Shown here in pieces: positions 52,540 through 63,075 of a stretch of DNA of 64,000 nt; position 1 is the first letter of the stretch, and every line of letters starts with the position of its first letter. A program made the position numbers and the translations under genes. The notes under the pieces are model-generated. The model ran no database searches and was not told the origin of the DNA. It worked only from the letters and a program-made list of their open reading frames with translations. This stretch comes from Pseudarthrobacter sp. MM222 (GTDB taxonomy: Bacteria; Actinomycetota; Actinomycetes; Actinomycetales; Micrococcaceae). The stretch lies in assembly GCF_947090775.1 (NCBI RefSeq), contig NZ_OX352321.1, positions 682,001-746,000 on the forward strand. The letters run 5' to 3'.

Positions 52540-53688
52540 ATGACTGAGAAATACACGGCCCTCTACGAAGAGCACAAGAAGCTCGGCGCCTCCTTCACGG
52601 ACTTCGGCGGCTGGCAGATGCCGCTCAAGTACAGCTCCGAGCTTGCCGAGCACCACGCCGTGCGCAAGTCCGCCGGGCTGTTCGATCTCTCCCACATGGG
52701 CGAAGTCTGGGTCACCGGCCCGGACGCAGCGGCGTTCCTGGACTACGCCCTCGTCGGCAAAATCTCCGCGATGGCGGTCGGCAAGGCCAAGTACTCGCTG
52801 ATCTGCAACGGGGACGGCGGCATCATTGACGACCTCATCACCTACCGCCGCCCGGCTGCTGCCGACGGCACGGACAAGTTCCTTGTGGTCCCCAATGCCG
52901 GCAACGCCAAGGTCGTGGCTGCGGCCCTGGCCGAGCGGGCTGCAGGATTCGACGTCACCGTCAATGACGCCTCCGCCGAGACCTCGCTGATCGCCGTGCA
53001 GGGGCCGAAGGCCGAGGAGATCCTGCTCCGCCTCGTCCCGGCCGCGCAGCACGAGCTCGTCACCGGCCTGAAATACTATGCCGCCGTCGAGGTCCCCTTT
53101 CTGTCCGGCGGCGCCAGCCAGGACCTCCTGCTGGCCCGCACCGGCTACACCGGCGAAGATGGCTTCGAGATCTTCGTGACGAACGACGCCGCCGCGGCTC
53201 TGTGGCAGGCCCTCATCGCCGTGGCTGAGGAGGGCGAGCTGACGCCCGCCGGGCTCGCCTCCCGCGACTCGCTTCGGCTTGAGGCCGGGATGCCGCTGTA
53301 CGGCAATGAGCTCTCTTTGGAAGGCGATCCGTTCGCCGCCGGCCTGGGTCCCGTCGTCGCGCTGTCCAAGGAAGGCGACTTCATCGGCAAGGCCGCCCTG
53401 GCCGCCAAGAAGGAAGCCGGCGCCGGTGCCACCACCGGCCGGAAGCTGGTCGGCCTCAAGGGCCTCGGGCGCCGGGCCGGCCGCGGCCACTACCCGGTGC
53501 TCAAGGACGGCAACGTCGTCGGCGAAGTGACCTCCGGCCAGCCGAGCCCCACGCTGGGTTACCCCGTCGCGATGGCCTACGTCGACGTCGAGCACACAAC
53601 TCCGGGCACGACGCTAGACATCGACCTGCGCGGCAAGGCCGAGCCGTTCGAAGTCGTGGCACTGCCGTTCTACAAGCGCGACAAGTAG
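52540..53688 (+). CDS. gcvT: Aminomethyltransferase, T-protein
   Basis: 382 residues. GASFTDFGGWQMPLKYSSELAEHHAVRKSAGLFDLSHMGEVWVTGPDA and GLASRDSLRLEAGMPLYGNEL carry the folate-binding Asp and the GcvT signature. It releases ammonia and makes 5,10-methylene-THF. It starts 10 bp after the gcvP stop. Confidence 0.96.
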   Translation: MTEKYTALYEEHKKLGASFTDFGGWQMPLKYSSELAEHHAVRKSAGLFDLSHMGEVWVTGPDAAAFLDYALVGKISAMAVGKAKYSLICNGDGGIIDDLITYRRPAAADGTDKFLVVPNAGNAKVVAAALAERAAGFDVTVNDASAETSLIAVQGPKAEEILLRLVPAAQHELVTGLKYYAAVEVPFLSGGASQDLLLARTGYTGEDGFEIFVTNDAAAALWQALIAVAEEGELTPAGLASRDSLRLEAGMPLYGNELSLEGDPFAAGLGPVVALSKEGDFIGKAALAAKKEAGAGATTGRKLVGLKGLGRRAGRGHYPVLKDGNVVGEVTSGQPSPTLGYPVAMAYVDVEHTTPGTTLDIDLRGKAEPFEVVALPFYKRDK

Positions 53689-54165
53689 CCCAGCGCCAGC
53701 GGGTTCTCGGGTGCCGTCGGTGCTGTGGCTGGCTCCGGGCCGGCTGGCCCCAGTTTTCACGCGTGCTGCTCCTTCGTCGCTTTGACGCACGCTTTCGAAA
53801 ACCGCGGCCAGCCGCCCCTCGAGAACACGTCACCTCCCGTTCCAAGCAGCTTGGGAAGCGCATTTCGAAGGCCAAAGGTGCTGGGGATGAAGCGCCTGCC
53901 GGGGGTCGGCTCTGGAAGAATACGAACGGCCACTGTTTCTTCCCGGAGAACAATGGGCCCCGGAAACGTAACTGGATTTCAGCGGCAGGGGAGCGGATTC
54001 CGGAAGCGTGCGTCTAAGGGAGCGGCGCGTCCGCCCAGCGGGCGCCTTCGCGACCGAGCACGCGGAGGAATTCGGTTTCCGGCCGCGTAACCCGCCAAGG
54101 TCAGTCCGTAACCCAGCAACAATAGATTTAGCACCAAGACCACTCCGAGACTTAGGAAAAAACAC
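53689..54165 (+). other. 477-bp gap between gcvT and gcvH with an inverted repeat
   Basis: No convincing gene. Imperfect inverted repeats (22 bp, 3 mismatches) at 53784-53805 and 53993-54014 bound about 230 bp. The pair starts GACGCACGCTT and continues through CCGC on the inner side. Short frames on both strands share GFRKRASK because of the repeat. It could be a small inserted element or a long-stem RNA; it breaks what is otherwise a close-packed operon. Confidence 0.45.
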
Positions 54166-54549
54166 ATGGCAAGAGTTGCCCCTGAACTGCAGTACTCCGA
54201 CGAGCATGAGTGGGTTGCACGGGAGGCCGGGAACGTTGTGTCCATCGGCATTTCGGCGGTGGCGACGGACGCCCTGGGCGACATCGTCTACGTTGATCTG
54301 CCAGAGGTCGGCTCGGCGGTGACGGCGGGGGAGACCTGCGGCGAGGTGGAGTCCACCAAGTCCGTCTCGGACCTGTACTCCCCGGTCACGGGCGAGGTCA
54401 CGGAGACCAACCCGGCCGTCGTCGACGACCCGGCGCTGATCAACAGCGACCCTTACGGGGCCGGCTGGCTCTTCAAGGTCGCCGCCGAGTCCGATGGACC
54501 GCTGCTCTCGGCCCAGGAGTACGCGTCCAAGAACGGCGGCGAACTGTGA
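54166..54549 (+). CDS. gcvH: Glycine cleavage H-protein
   Basis: 127 residues. [28 protein letters not shown] and [21 protein letters not shown], with the lipoylated lysine K65, are all normal. It carries the aminomethyl arm between P-, T- and L-proteins. It overlaps glyA by GTGA. Confidence 0.97.
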   Translation: MARVAPELQYSDEHEWVAREAGNVVSIGISAVATDALGDIVYVDLPEVGSAVTAGETCGEVESTKSVSDLYSPVTGEVTETNPAVVDDPALINSDPYGAGWLFKVAAESDGPLLSAQEYASKNGGEL

Positions 54550-55883
54550 ACGCCGCCGCAGGCAGCACAACAGTCGCAACGGCCACCTTTGAGCAGGTTC
54601 TTTCGCCGAGCCTGGATGCGGAGCTGTCGGCGCTGGATCCGGAGATCGCGGCGAAGATCGATGATGAGCTGACCCGCCAGCGGGACGGCCTGGAGATGAT
54701 CGCCTCGGAGAACCACACGGCCAGGGCCGTGATGCAGGCGCAGGGTTCGGTGCTGACCAACAAGTACGCCGAGGGCTACCCGGGCAAGCGCTACTATGGC
54801 GGCTGCGAGCACGTCGACGTGATTGAGCAGCTCGCGATCGACCGGGTCAAGGCCCTGTTCGGGGCCGGGTACGCGAACGTGCAGCCGCACTCCGGCGCGC
54901 AGGCCAACGCCTCGGTGATGCACGCGCTGATCAAGCCCGGGGACACGATCATGGGCCTGAACCTGGCGCACGGCGGGCACCTCACGCACGGCATGAAGAT
55001 CAACTTCTCCGGCCGGCTCTACAACGTGATCCCGTACCAGGTCCGGGAGGATGACCACCGGATCGACATGGCCGAGGTGGAGCGCCTGGCCCAGGAGCAC
55101 AAGCCCCAGCTCATCGTTGCCGGCTGGTCCGCGTACGCCCGGCAGCTGGACTTCGCCGAGTTCCGCCGGATCGCTGATTCCGTGGGCGCCTACCTGATGG
55201 TGGACATGGCGCACTTCGCCGGCCTGGTCGCGGCCGGCCTGCACCCGAGCCCGGTCCCGCACGCGCACGTGACCACGTCCACGACGCACAAGACCCTTGC
55301 CGGTCCGCGCGGCGGGATCATCCTGAGCAACGACGCCGAGATCGCCAAGAAGATCAACTCGGCCGTGTTCCCCGGCCAGCAGGGCGGCCCGCTGGAGCAC
55401 GTCATCGCCGGCAAGGCCGTGGCGTTCAAGATCGCCGCGTCCCCGGAGTTCAGGGAACGGCAGGAACGCGTCCTGGCCGGAGCCCGGATCCTGGCCGAGC
55501 GGCTGGTCCAGCCGGACGTGACCGCGAAGGGGATCAACGTGATCTCCGGCGGCACCGACGTGCACCTGGTCCTGGTGGACCTGCGTGAGTGCGAACTCAA
55601 CGGCCAGCAGGCCGAGGACCGGCTCGCGGAAATCGACATCACGGTCAACCGCAACGCCGTGCCGTTCGATCCGCGCCCGCCGATGGTCACCTCGGGGCTG
55701 CGGATCGGCACCCCGGCGCTGGCGACCCGCGGTTTCGGCGAGGCTGCGTTTGCCGAGGTTGCGGAGATCATCGCCGAGGCGCTGACCGCCGACGCCGGCG
55801 CGGACCTCTCCGGCCTGCGCTCCCGGGTGGAGGCCCTCGCCGCCGCCCACCCGCTCTACCCCTCAGTCGCGAACCTTTCCTAG
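54546..55883 (+). CDS. glyA: Serine hydroxymethyltransferase
   Basis: 445 residues from GTG 54546. [44 protein letters not shown] and [17 protein letters not shown] (PLP lysine K249) are diagnostic. It makes serine from glycine and the methylene-THF released by GcvT, coupling the two reactions in one operon. Confidence 0.97.
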   Translation: MNAAAGSTTVATATFEQVLSPSLDAELSALDPEIAAKIDDELTRQRDGLEMIASENHTARAVMQAQGSVLTNKYAEGYPGKRYYGGCEHVDVIEQLAIDRVKALFGAGYANVQPHSGAQANASVMHALIKPGDTIMGLNLAHGGHLTHGMKINFSGRLYNVIPYQVREDDHRIDMAEVERLAQEHKPQLIVAGWSAYARQLDFAEFRRIADSVGAYLMVDMAHFAGLVAAGLHPSPVPHAHVTTSTTHKTLAGPRGGIILSNDAEIAKKINSAVFPGQQGGPLEHVIAGKAVAFKIAASPEFRERQERVLAGARILAERLVQPDVTAKGINVISGGTDVHLVLVDLRECELNGQQAEDRLAEIDITVNRNAVPFDPRPPMVTSGLRIGTPALATRGFGEAAFAEVAEIIAEALTADAGADLSGLRSRVEALAAAHPLYPSVANLS

Positions 55884-55890
55884 GGTCCGC

Positions 55891-56020
55891 AGGACAGAAG
55901 ACGACAGAAGTAGTAATACAGAAGTAGAGAAGTACAGAAATGCAGTTCAGATCACGATGCCCGGGCGGCCGCCACAAGCTGCCGCCCGACGTCGTGTATC
56001 CGGCCGCGCTGCCGCCAACC
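55891..56020 (+). other. glyA-sdaA leader with ACAGAAGTA-like repeats and a GC-rich hairpin
   Basis: Between 55891 and 55941 the words ACAGAAG, ACAGAAGTA, ACAGAAGTA and ACAGAAATG recur at 10 to 16-bp spacing, AT-rich for this genome. A hairpin from GGGCGGC (55961) and GCCGCCC (55981) follows. Possible attenuator or operator cluster; nothing specific recognised. Confidence 0.35.
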
Positions 56021-56087
56021 AGCGGCAGCACAGCCTTCCGGCAGGACCATCTGCCGGGCCACAGTTAGACCTAGTTAGGAACCGACA

Positions 56088-57500
56088 ATGGCTGTTGGAG
56101 TCTTTGACCTTTTTTCCATCGGAATAGGACCGTCGAGTTCGCACACCGTGGGCCCCATGCGGGCCGCCGCAGTCTTCGCCGAAGAGCTCAAGGCCTCCGG
56201 AATCCTTGACCGGGTGGCGTCGCTGCGCGTGGACCTCTACGGTTCCCTCGCCGCCACCGGGCACGGCCACGGCACTATGACCGCGATCCTGCTGGGCCTG
56301 GAGGGCTTCCACCCGGAGCTGATCCTGCCCGAGGAAGTGGAGGCACGGCTCGCCGCCATCGCCGAAACCGGCACCCTGCAGCTGGCCGGCGCCGTCCCTC
56401 TGCCGTACGGCGTGAAGGACATGGTGCTGCGCCCGCTCACCATCCTGCCCCGGCACACCAACGGCATGACATTCACCGTCTTCGCCGCCGACGGCGAAGT
56501 CCTGCACAGTGCCACGTTCTTCTCCGTAGGCGGCGGCTTCATCGTCCGCGAGGGCGAGGAGGATGCCGCGCTCAAGGAACTCGACGAGTCCAAGAAGGAA
56601 CTGCCCCTGCCGTTCCGCACCGCCGCGGAACTGCTGGGCCGCTGCCAGTCCAAGGGCCTCTCGATCGGCGAGATCATGTTCGTCAATGAGCGTGCGTCCC
56701 GGACCGAGGAGGAGATCCGCGAGGGCCTGCTGCACATCTACTCCGTCATGGAGGGCTGCGTCCAGGTCAGCCTCAAGCGCGAAGGCCTGCTCCCGGGCGG
56801 GCTGAAGGTCCGGCGCCGGGCCCCCGACTGGCACGAGCGCCTGATGAAGGAGACCCGCGATCAGGATCCCGACTACCGGGACCCGAAGTACTGGCAGGAA
56901 TGGGTGAACCTGATTGCCCTGGCCGTGAACGAGGAGAACGCCTCCGGGGGCCGGGTGGTCACCGCGCCCACCAACGGTGCCGCCGGCATCATTCCCGCCG
57001 TGCTGTATTACGCCTTGCACTTCGCCCCCGGGATGGACAAGGCCACTCAGGCGGACCGCGACGACGTCGTGATCAAGTTCCTGCTGACCGCGGCCGCCGT
57101 CGGGGTGCTCTACAAGGAACAGGCCTCGATCTCCGGAGCCGAGGTCGGCTGCCAGGGCGAGGTGGGCTCGGCGTCCTCGATGGCCGCCGCCGGCCTGGCC
57201 GAAGTTCTGGGCGGCACCCCGCAGCAGGTGGAGAACGCCGCGGAAATTGCGATGGAGCACAACCTGGGACTGACCTGCGACCCGATCGGCGGGCTCGTGC
57301 AGATCCCCTGCATCGAACGCAACGCGATCGCCGCCGCGAAGGCGATCAACGCCGCCAAGATGGCGCTCTGGGGCGACGGAACACACCGGGTGTCCCTGGA
57401 CGAGGTCATCGTGACCATGCGCGAGACCGGCAAGGACATGAGCTCCAAATACAAGGAAACGGCCATGGGCGGCCTCGCCGTCAACGTCGTCGAATGCTGA
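56088..57500 (+). CDS. sdaA: L-serine dehydratase (iron-sulfur type)
   Basis: 470 residues, single-chain. [22 protein letters not shown] opens the beta domain; [23 protein letters not shown] and [18 protein letters not shown] hold three of the cysteines for the 4Fe-4S cluster. It turns serine into pyruvate and ammonia, completing a glycine-to-pyruvate route with the genes upstream. It is convergent with tspO (4-bp gap). Confidence 0.96.
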   Translation: MAVGVFDLFSIGIGPSSSHTVGPMRAAAVFAEELKASGILDRVASLRVDLYGSLAATGHGHGTMTAILLGLEGFHPELILPEEVEARLAAIAETGTLQLAGAVPLPYGVKDMVLRPLTILPRHTNGMTFTVFAADGEVLHSATFFSVGGGFIVREGEEDAALKELDESKKELPLPFRTAAELLGRCQSKGLSIGEIMFVNERASRTEEEIREGLLHIYSVMEGCVQVSLKREGLLPGGLKVRRRAPDWHERLMKETRDQDPDYRDPKYWQEWVNLIALAVNEENASGGRVVTAPTNGAAGIIPAVLYYALHFAPGMDKATQADRDDVVIKFLLTAAAVGVLYKEQASISGAEVGCQGEVGSASSMAAAGLAEVLGGTPQQVENAAEIAMEHNLGLTCDPIGGLVQIPCIERNAIAAAKAINAAKMALWGDGTHRVSLDEVIVTMRETGKDMSSKYKETAMGGLAVNVVEC

Positions 57501-57504
57501 AGCA

Positions 57505-58059
57505 TTAGTTGTGCAGCGCTGCCCACGCGTTGAGCGACGAGGCGAACACGATCCATGACAGGTACGGCAGCATCAGCAGTCCTGCGGTGCGGCTGATGGG
57601 ACCGAAGCGCAGCACCGTGACGGCCACCGCCACGGCCAGGGCGACAATGACGAGGAAGCCGATCCAGAGCGCCGGGGTGCCCATCGCCGGGTAGAGCCCG
57701 AAGAACACGGGCGTCCAGAGCAGGTTCAGGACAAGCTGCACGCCGTAGGCCGTCAGGGCCGCCCGGGAGCCTTCGGCGCGGCGGCGCCAGACCAGCCAGG
57801 CCGCCACCGCCATCGCGGTGTAAAGCACCGCCCACACGGGTCCGAACACCCAGTTCGGCGGCGACCACGGGGCCTTGTCCGCGGTGGCGTACCAGCCGTT
57901 GACGTTACTGCCGGTGGCCAGCCCGCCCAGCCCGGCCACGACGGCTGAGGCGGCCAGGAACACCAGCAGCCCGAGGAATTGGGAGCGCATTCCAAGCCTT
58001 CGGAGGCCCCGCAGGGGTGCCCCCGAACGAGGCGCGGGCGGTGGATCGTGTGCTGGCAT
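57505..58059 (-). CDS. tspO: TspO/MBR family membrane protein
   Basis: 184 residues, five TM helices. NGWYATADKAPWSPPNWVFGPVWAVLYTAMAVAAWLVWRR and LNLLWTPVFFGLYPAM ... FGPISRTAGLLMLPYLSWIVFASSLNAW are the TspO signatures (WxPPxxxFxPVWxxLY). It binds porphyrins and is linked to stress and tetrapyrrole control. ATG 57990 (MRSQFLGLL) is an alternative start without the Pro-rich leader. Confidence 0.92.
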   Translation of the reverse strand: MPAHDPPPAPRSGAPLRGLRRLGMRSQFLGLLVFLAASAVVAGLGGLATGSNVNGWYATADKAPWSPPNWVFGPVWAVLYTAMAVAAWLVWRRRAEGSRAALTAYGVQLVLNLLWTPVFFGLYPAMGTPALWIGFLVIVALAVAVAVTVLRFGPISRTAGLLMLPYLSWIVFASSLNAWAALHN

Positions 58060-58182
58060 GATCCCAGCGTAACCCCCTGCGTTCGGCGTCCGTTCAGGCT
58101 ACGTTCCGGGCCGGAGCACAGGGCCGGGCAGATAGACTTGAGCCTGCATGTCCGCATGCCGCCGAAGCTCGTACCGCAATGA

Positions 58183-59271
58183 TTGGATGCCGCACCCTTG
58201 CGTGAATTCACTGCCCGCTTTGCCTCCGCCGAAGAGGTCGCCAACTGGGATGCCCACGTCACCGCGAACCCCAATGGCGGCAATCTCCTCCAGTCGGAGG
58301 CCTTTGCAGAGGTCAAACAGCACTTCGGCTGGAAACCCCTGCACCTTGTCTACGAGACGGCTGACTACACCAGCTACAACCTCGTGCTGGAGAAGTCCTT
58401 CCCCCTTCTGGGCAAACTCTGGTACCTGATCAAGGGTCCCGACGTCGCCTCGGTCGAGGACATTCCCGGCATCGCCGCCGCCAACGCGGACTTCGTCAAA
58501 CGCGCCAGGCTGGGTGTCTTCGCCATCAAGATCGAGCCGGACATCGTGCTGTCTGACGAAGCGCGGACGGTCATCGAAGGGGCAGGGCTGGTCAAGACCC
58601 ACAACCTGCAACCCAACGATTCGACGGCGCTGCTGGACATCTCCCCAGAGGAGAACCAGCTCCTGCGCAACCTCCATTCCCGCGGGCGAAATGCCGTCCG
58701 CCGGGCCATCCGCGAAGGCGTTGAAGTGCACAACGTGGAGCCCACCGAGGAGAACTTCCAGGCCATGTATGCCCTCATGACCACGACGGTGGAAGCCAAA
58801 TCGCAGGTCCGGGTGCGCGAATTCGACTACTACCGCCAGTTCTGGACCAACTTCCTCAACCGGGGCCAGGGCCGCCTGCTGTTCGTCTATGAGAACGGCG
58901 TCCCGTCCGTGGGCGCGTTCGTCATCAACTACGGCCGGAAGGCGACCTACAAGGACGGCGGATCGCTGCAGAAACGCAGCCAGTACGGCGATTCCCACCT
59001 CGTCCAGTGGACCGCCATCAACCAGCTCAAGGAGCTGGGCTGCACCGAATACGATTTCTGCGGCACGCCCCCGAGCAGCCAGCTCAAGGACACGTCCAAC
59101 CCGTTCCACGGGCTGGGGCTGTTCAAGACCAGCTTCAGCAAGACCGTCACCGATTTCGTCGGCTGCTACGACCAGGTGCTGAGCCCGCTGAAGTACAAGG
59201 CCTGGATGGCCGCCGGGGAGCGGCTGGCCCGCCAGATCCACACCCGCCGCACGGGCCAGCAGTTTTACTGA
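58183..59271 (+). CDS. FemX/FemAB-type peptidoglycan bridge transferase
   Basis: 362 residues of two GNAT-like domains. NGGNLLQSEAFAEVKQHFGWKPLHL, GRNAVRRAIREGVEV and YKDGGSLQKRSQYGDSHLVQWTAINQLKELGCTEYDFCGTPP are Fem motifs. These enzymes add the first interpeptide amino acids to lipid II from aminoacyl-tRNA. The start is uncertain: TTG 58183 has no Shine-Dalgarno; TTG 58198 (LREFTARFAS) may be the true one. Confidence 0.87.
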   Translation: MDAAPLREFTARFASAEEVANWDAHVTANPNGGNLLQSEAFAEVKQHFGWKPLHLVYETADYTSYNLVLEKSFPLLGKLWYLIKGPDVASVEDIPGIAAANADFVKRARLGVFAIKIEPDIVLSDEARTVIEGAGLVKTHNLQPNDSTALLDISPEENQLLRNLHSRGRNAVRRAIREGVEVHNVEPTEENFQAMYALMTTTVEAKSQVRVREFDYYRQFWTNFLNRGQGRLLFVYENGVPSVGAFVINYGRKATYKDGGSLQKRSQYGDSHLVQWTAINQLKELGCTEYDFCGTPPSSQLKDTSNPFHGLGLFKTSFSKTVTDFVGCYDQVLSPLKYKAWMAAGERLARQIHTRRTGQQFY

Positions 59272-59303
59272 ACCGGCTGAAACCGAAACCTAGGAGGCCG
59301 GAA

Positions 59304-60800
59304 ATGACTAAAGAATCCGACGGCCGACGCAGGCCGTACACGGACGGACTGCCCCGGACCGAGCCGATGTCACCCATGCAGGTGCGCCAGAACGCCGCCG
59401 CCAAGCGCATGCTGCGCAGGCTGGTGCAGGGCGAGAACCCGCCGACAGCGCCCATGAGCATCGTGGACCGGCTGGCTGGCAGCCCCTACGCCAATCCAAT
59501 GATCCAGGTCGGCGGCGTTGACACCTCGGCGCGCAAGACCATCGACTTCGCCCTGCATCTGGCAGAGTCCATGTTCCGGTACGGCGCCGGAGCCCTCGAA
59601 GTGGAAACCAGCATCATCGCCATCACCGCTGCCCTGGGCCTGAAGAACATCGAGGTGGACATCACCAACCAGTCGGTGGCCATCAACTACGCCCCGAAGG
59701 ACCAGACCCCCATCACCCTGCTGCGTGTGGTGCGGTCCTGGACCAACAACTACGCCGGGCTGGCCAAGGTGCATCAGCTGGTGACGGACATTGTGGTGGG
59801 GGGCGTTGGCCGCGAGGAAGCGGTGCGCCGGCTCGAGGAGATCACCCACAGTCCAAAGCCTTTCCCACGGTGGATGGTCACCGTGGCGTTCGCGGTGTTC
59901 TCCGCCGTCTTCGTCGGCGTACTCGGCGGCGGCCCGGGCGCCTCAGCCGTCGCCTTCGTCTCCAACCTGCTGGTCAGCCTGCTCGCCCGGCGGCTGGGCC
60001 GCTGGCGCACGCCGGACTTCTTCATCACTGCCTCCTGTTCCTTCCTGGTCACCTTCGTCGCCCTGCTGCTATGGCGGTTCGGCAGCCCGTTGGGGATCCA
60101 GATTGCCCCCGAGATCGTGGTGGTCGGCGGAATCCTGCTGCTGCTCCCGACCGGACGGCTCGTCTCCTCGGTGCAGGATGCGATCAACGGCTTCCCGGTC
60201 ACGGCAGCCGGACGGTTCCTGTCCACCATGCTGACCTTCGGCGCGCTCGTTGCCGGCATCGCCGTCGGCTTCGTGGTCTGCGACATGACCGGGATGGAAC
60301 CCATCAACGTCACCAAAACATTCCCGCCCGCGTATCCGTGGTGGGCGGTGGGCATCATGGTTGCCGTCGCGGTGGTAGCGATCGGAATCACTGAACAGAC
60401 CAGCTGGCAGCTGCTGCTGCCGACGGCAGCCATCGGCGTCGTTGGCTACCTCGTCCTCATCGGGGGCGAGGCCCTCGGGATCGGGCCGCGTTTCTCGCCG
60501 GCACTGGCTGCCGTCGTGATCGGCCTGCTGGCCCGCGTGGTTGCCCTGCGGATGGGCGCCCCGCAGCTGGTGGTGGCCGTTCCGGCGGCACTAATCCTGC
60601 TGCCCGGACTCACTATATTCCGGTCGATGTATGTGTTGACGATCGAGGAGTCCGAGATCGTCATGGGGGCGGGCGGGATGCTGAACGCCGGTGCCATTGT
60701 GCTGGGCGTTGCAGCCGGCATCGTGCTCGGCGACACCCTCGCCCGGCCCCTCACGAAGAGCCTAGCCAGCAACGAACGACGCCGGGCACGGCGCCGCTAG
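59304..60800 (+). CDS. ThrE-type threonine/serine exporter
   Basis: 498 residues. A soluble ThrE N-terminal domain (IDFALHLAESMFRYGAGALEVETSIIAITAALGL, KVHQLVTDIVVGGVGREEA) is followed by about ten TM helices, as in Corynebacterium ThrE. It exports threonine and serine. GGAGG is 7 nt before ATG 59304; longer frames start inside the Fem gene. With the glycine/serine genes nearby, serine overflow is a sensible role, but the distance makes that only suggestive. Confidence 0.9.
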   Translation: MTKESDGRRRPYTDGLPRTEPMSPMQVRQNAAAKRMLRRLVQGENPPTAPMSIVDRLAGSPYANPMIQVGGVDTSARKTIDFALHLAESMFRYGAGALEVETSIIAITAALGLKNIEVDITNQSVAINYAPKDQTPITLLRVVRSWTNNYAGLAKVHQLVTDIVVGGVGREEAVRRLEEITHSPKPFPRWMVTVAFAVFSAVFVGVLGGGPGASAVAFVSNLLVSLLARRLGRWRTPDFFITASCSFLVTFVALLLWRFGSPLGIQIAPEIVVVGGILLLLPTGRLVSSVQDAINGFPVTAAGRFLSTMLTFGALVAGIAVGFVVCDMTGMEPINVTKTFPPAYPWWAVGIMVAVAVVAIGITEQTSWQLLLPTAAIGVVGYLVLIGGEALGIGPRFSPALAAVVIGLLARVVALRMGAPQLVVAVPAALILLPGLTIFRSMYVLTIEESEIVMGAGGMLNAGAIVLGVAAGIVLGDTLARPLTKSLASNERRRARRR

Positions 60801-60859
60801 CCCGGCGCAGCCCGGCAACCCGTTTGGGCCGCCTCCGCCGTCCGGATCGGAACCCCCTG

Positions 60860-61699
60860 CTAGATCTGCCCTACGGGTAGTTTCTTCTCCGCCTGGAAGT
60901 CGTCCTCCACGCGGCCGCTGGCCCAGTAGCCGGAGAGTGAAACCTGTCCGCGTTCGAGTCCGCGCTGGGCATAGAAGACGTCCCGCAGGCTCTTCATGTA
61001 GCCACGCTCGCCGTGGGCAAAGACCTGGACCCGACCCTCGGGCCATTCGGAGTCCCGTACGGCGCGGAGCAAGACCTCGCTGGCGCCGGCCGGAGCGCCT
61101 GCGCGGAAGAGCCACCGCAGTTCGATGCCGGCGGGTGCGGCGATCGCCTGGATATCCGCCTCGCTGTCCACTTCCAGGAAGGCGAGGCCGCGGGCGTGCT
61201 GCGGCAGGGCCTCGATCACGGCGCCGATCGCCGGCAGGGCGGATTCGTCGCCGGCGAAGAGGTACCAGTCCGCCGCCGGGTCGGGGTTGTGGCCGCCGCC
61301 GGGGCCGGTGAAGAGGAGGCTGTCGCCCGGCTGTGCGGTGGCCGCCCAGGGGCCAGCGAGGCCCTCGTCGCCGTGGATCACGAAGTCGATCGCCAGTTCC
61401 CCGGCCGCCTCGTTGACCCAGCGGACCGTGTAGGTGCGGGTGTGCGGCCATTGTTCGCGCGGCATGGTCTCGCGGACGGTCCAGAGGTCCAGCGGTTCCG
61501 GGTACGCGATTCCGGGCTGCGGAAACACAATCTTGACGTAGCGGTCTACGAACTCGTTGTTGACGTACTCGCCAAAGCCCGGACCGCCGGCGACGATGCG
61601 GACCATGTGCGGAGAGAGCTGTTCGCGTCGCAGCACGGTGAGGTTGATCTGCGGTCGCGATTTTCGGCTGGCCGAGGTGGTGGCGGGAACTGTGGTCAT
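60860..61699 (-). CDS. Siderophore-interacting protein (ferric reductase, FAD-binding)
   Basis: 279 residues. NLTVLRREQLSPHMVRIVAGG, DRYVKIVFPQPG, RTYTVRWVNEAAGELAIDFVIHGDEGLAGPWAATAQPGD (FAD motif RxYT and GPxxxWA) and WYLFAGDESALPAIGAVIEALP (NADPH part) are the SIP/ViuB family. They release iron from siderophores in the cytosol. ATG 61699 is taken, as the longer frame runs over ung. Confidence 0.92.
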   Translation of the reverse strand: MTTVPATTSASRKSRPQINLTVLRREQLSPHMVRIVAGGPGFGEYVNNEFVDRYVKIVFPQPGIAYPEPLDLWTVRETMPREQWPHTRTYTVRWVNEAAGELAIDFVIHGDEGLAGPWAATAQPGDSLLFTGPGGGHNPDPAADWYLFAGDESALPAIGAVIEALPQHARGLAFLEVDSEADIQAIAAPAGIELRWLFRAGAPAGASEVLLRAVRDSEWPEGRVQVFAHGERGYMKSLRDVFYAQRGLERGQVSLSGYWASGRVEDDFQAEKKLPVGQI

Positions 61700-61752
61700 G
61701 GGCCCAAGCCTAGCCAACCAGCCTGTAAATTCTCCGTGCGGGGAACGCTGGG

Positions 61753-62607
61753 TTACGGAAGCGGGGGCAACTCCCAGTCCACAGTGCCGTTTCCTTGAGC
61801 CTGCAGCAGGGCGTTGGCGCGGCTGAAGGGACGCGAGCCGAAGAAACCCCGTGAGGCCGAAAGCGGACTGGGGTGCGCGCTGGCGATCACCGGCGTGGGA
61901 CCCAGCAACGGTCGGGCGGATTCGGCGTCCTTGCCCCAAAGTACCGCCACCAGGGGTGCACGTCCGCCGGCTGGCGCGCTGCGGTTAGCCACGGCGCGGA
62001 TGGCGGCCGCCGTAATGGCCTCCCAGCCCTTACCGCGGTGTGACCCTGCCGCCCCAGCCCGGACGCTGAGCACCCTGTTCAGCAGCAGGACACCCTGCTC
62101 CGCCCAGCGGCCGAGGTCACCGTGGGTCCTCGGCGGGAGCCCCAGATCGGCGTCGAGTTCCTTGTAGATGTTGGCGAGACTGCGGGGGATGGGGCGGGTG
62201 CCGCCGTCCACCGCGAAGGACAGGCCGACGGCGTGGCCCGGCGTCGGGTAGGGGTCCTGGCCCACAACCAGGACCCGGACGCCGGCCAGCGGCTGCCGGA
62301 AGGCACGCAGTACGTTCGTCGGCCGGGGAAGCACGTTCTGCCCGCCGGCGGCCTCCGCCGCGAGGAACCCCAGCACCTCGCGCAGCTTTCCCTCCACGGG
62401 GGTTAGCGCCTCCGCCCAGTCGGGGGCCACGAGCTCCGCCAGCGGCAGCCGTGCCAGCTGCGCGAACCCCAGAAGGTCACCGGGCGCCGCGTCCAGCTCA
62501 AAGAGGGCATCCGCACCAGGCAGGTCGGCAGAAGGCAGGTCGGCAGAAGGCGGGTCGGCGCGAGGGGAGCTGGAGGAAGGCACCGCTCCATTCTTGCAGG
62601 GCCCCAA
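61753..62607 (-). CDS. ung: Uracil-DNA glycosylase (family 1)
   Basis: About 284 residues. [22 protein letters not shown] (water-activating D118), [11 protein letters not shown] and the leucine loop [18 protein letters not shown] are complete. It cuts uracil from DNA. The first 40 residues are a low-complexity leader with a 15-bp tandem repeat ([14 protein letters not shown]); the start is uncertain (TTG 62607 or GTG 62583), neither with a good Shine-Dalgarno. Confidence 0.94.
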   Translation of the reverse strand: MGPCKNGAVPSSSSPRADPPSADLPSADLPGADALFELDAAPGDLLGFAQLARLPLAELVAPDWAEALTPVEGKLREVLGFLAAEAAGGQNVLPRPTNVLRAFRQPLAGVRVLVVGQDPYPTPGHAVGLSFAVDGGTRPIPRSLANIYKELDADLGLPPRTHGDLGRWAEQGVLLLNRVLSVRAGAAGSHRGKGWEAITAAAIRAVANRSAPAGGRAPLVAVLWGKDAESARPLLGPTPVIASAHPSPLSASRGFFGSRPFSRANALLQAQGNGTVDWELPPLP

Positions 62608-62675
62608 ATGACAACGGTGTTATTCGCCCGTAACATGGGACTGACCTTTAGTCGGATCCAGCCAGGGAGTGTGTC

Positions 62676-62993
62676 GTGGCCGAAGCAGCGCAAGAGCACC
62701 TTTCGACGCCGGAATCTTTTCCCGCGGACACGCGCAGCGAGTCGCCGCTGAGCAGCCGCGATCAGCAGATGCTGGCCCTCGAACGGCAGTGGTGGAAGTA
62801 CGCCGGGGCCAAGGAACAGGCCATTCGCGAACTCTTCGACCTCTCCGCGACGCACTACTACCAGATCCTCAACGCGCTCATCGATACTGAGGATGCGCTG
62901 GCCCACGATCCCATGCTGGTGAAGAGATTGCGTAGACTACGTACGTCACGCCAACGTGCCCGCACTGCCCGCCGCTTGGGTTCAGACGCGTAA
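62676..62993 (+). CDS. DUF3263 family protein
   Basis: 105 residues from GTG 62676, AGGGAG 6 nt upstream. LSSRDQQMLALERQWWKYAGAKEQAIRELFDLSATHYYQILNALIDTEDAL is the actinobacterial DUF3263 domain, an HTH-like fold of unknown role. Usually next to a LytR_C gene, as here. Confidence 0.9.
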   Translation: MAEAAQEHLSTPESFPADTRSESPLSSRDQQMLALERQWWKYAGAKEQAIRELFDLSATHYYQILNALIDTEDALAHDPMLVKRLRRLRTSRQRARTARRLGSDA

Positions 62994-63075
62994 AGCACCG
63001 GCCGGACGCGCGGATTTTCCGCGCCGATAAGGCCCTGGCAACTCGTAAGAAATCAGCAAGGACGTCGTTTTTATC

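Noticed and set aside
53725..54090. Short frames on both strands between gcvT and gcvH
   Set aside because: Their shared GFRKRASK comes from the inverted repeat; no start signal or domain supports them.
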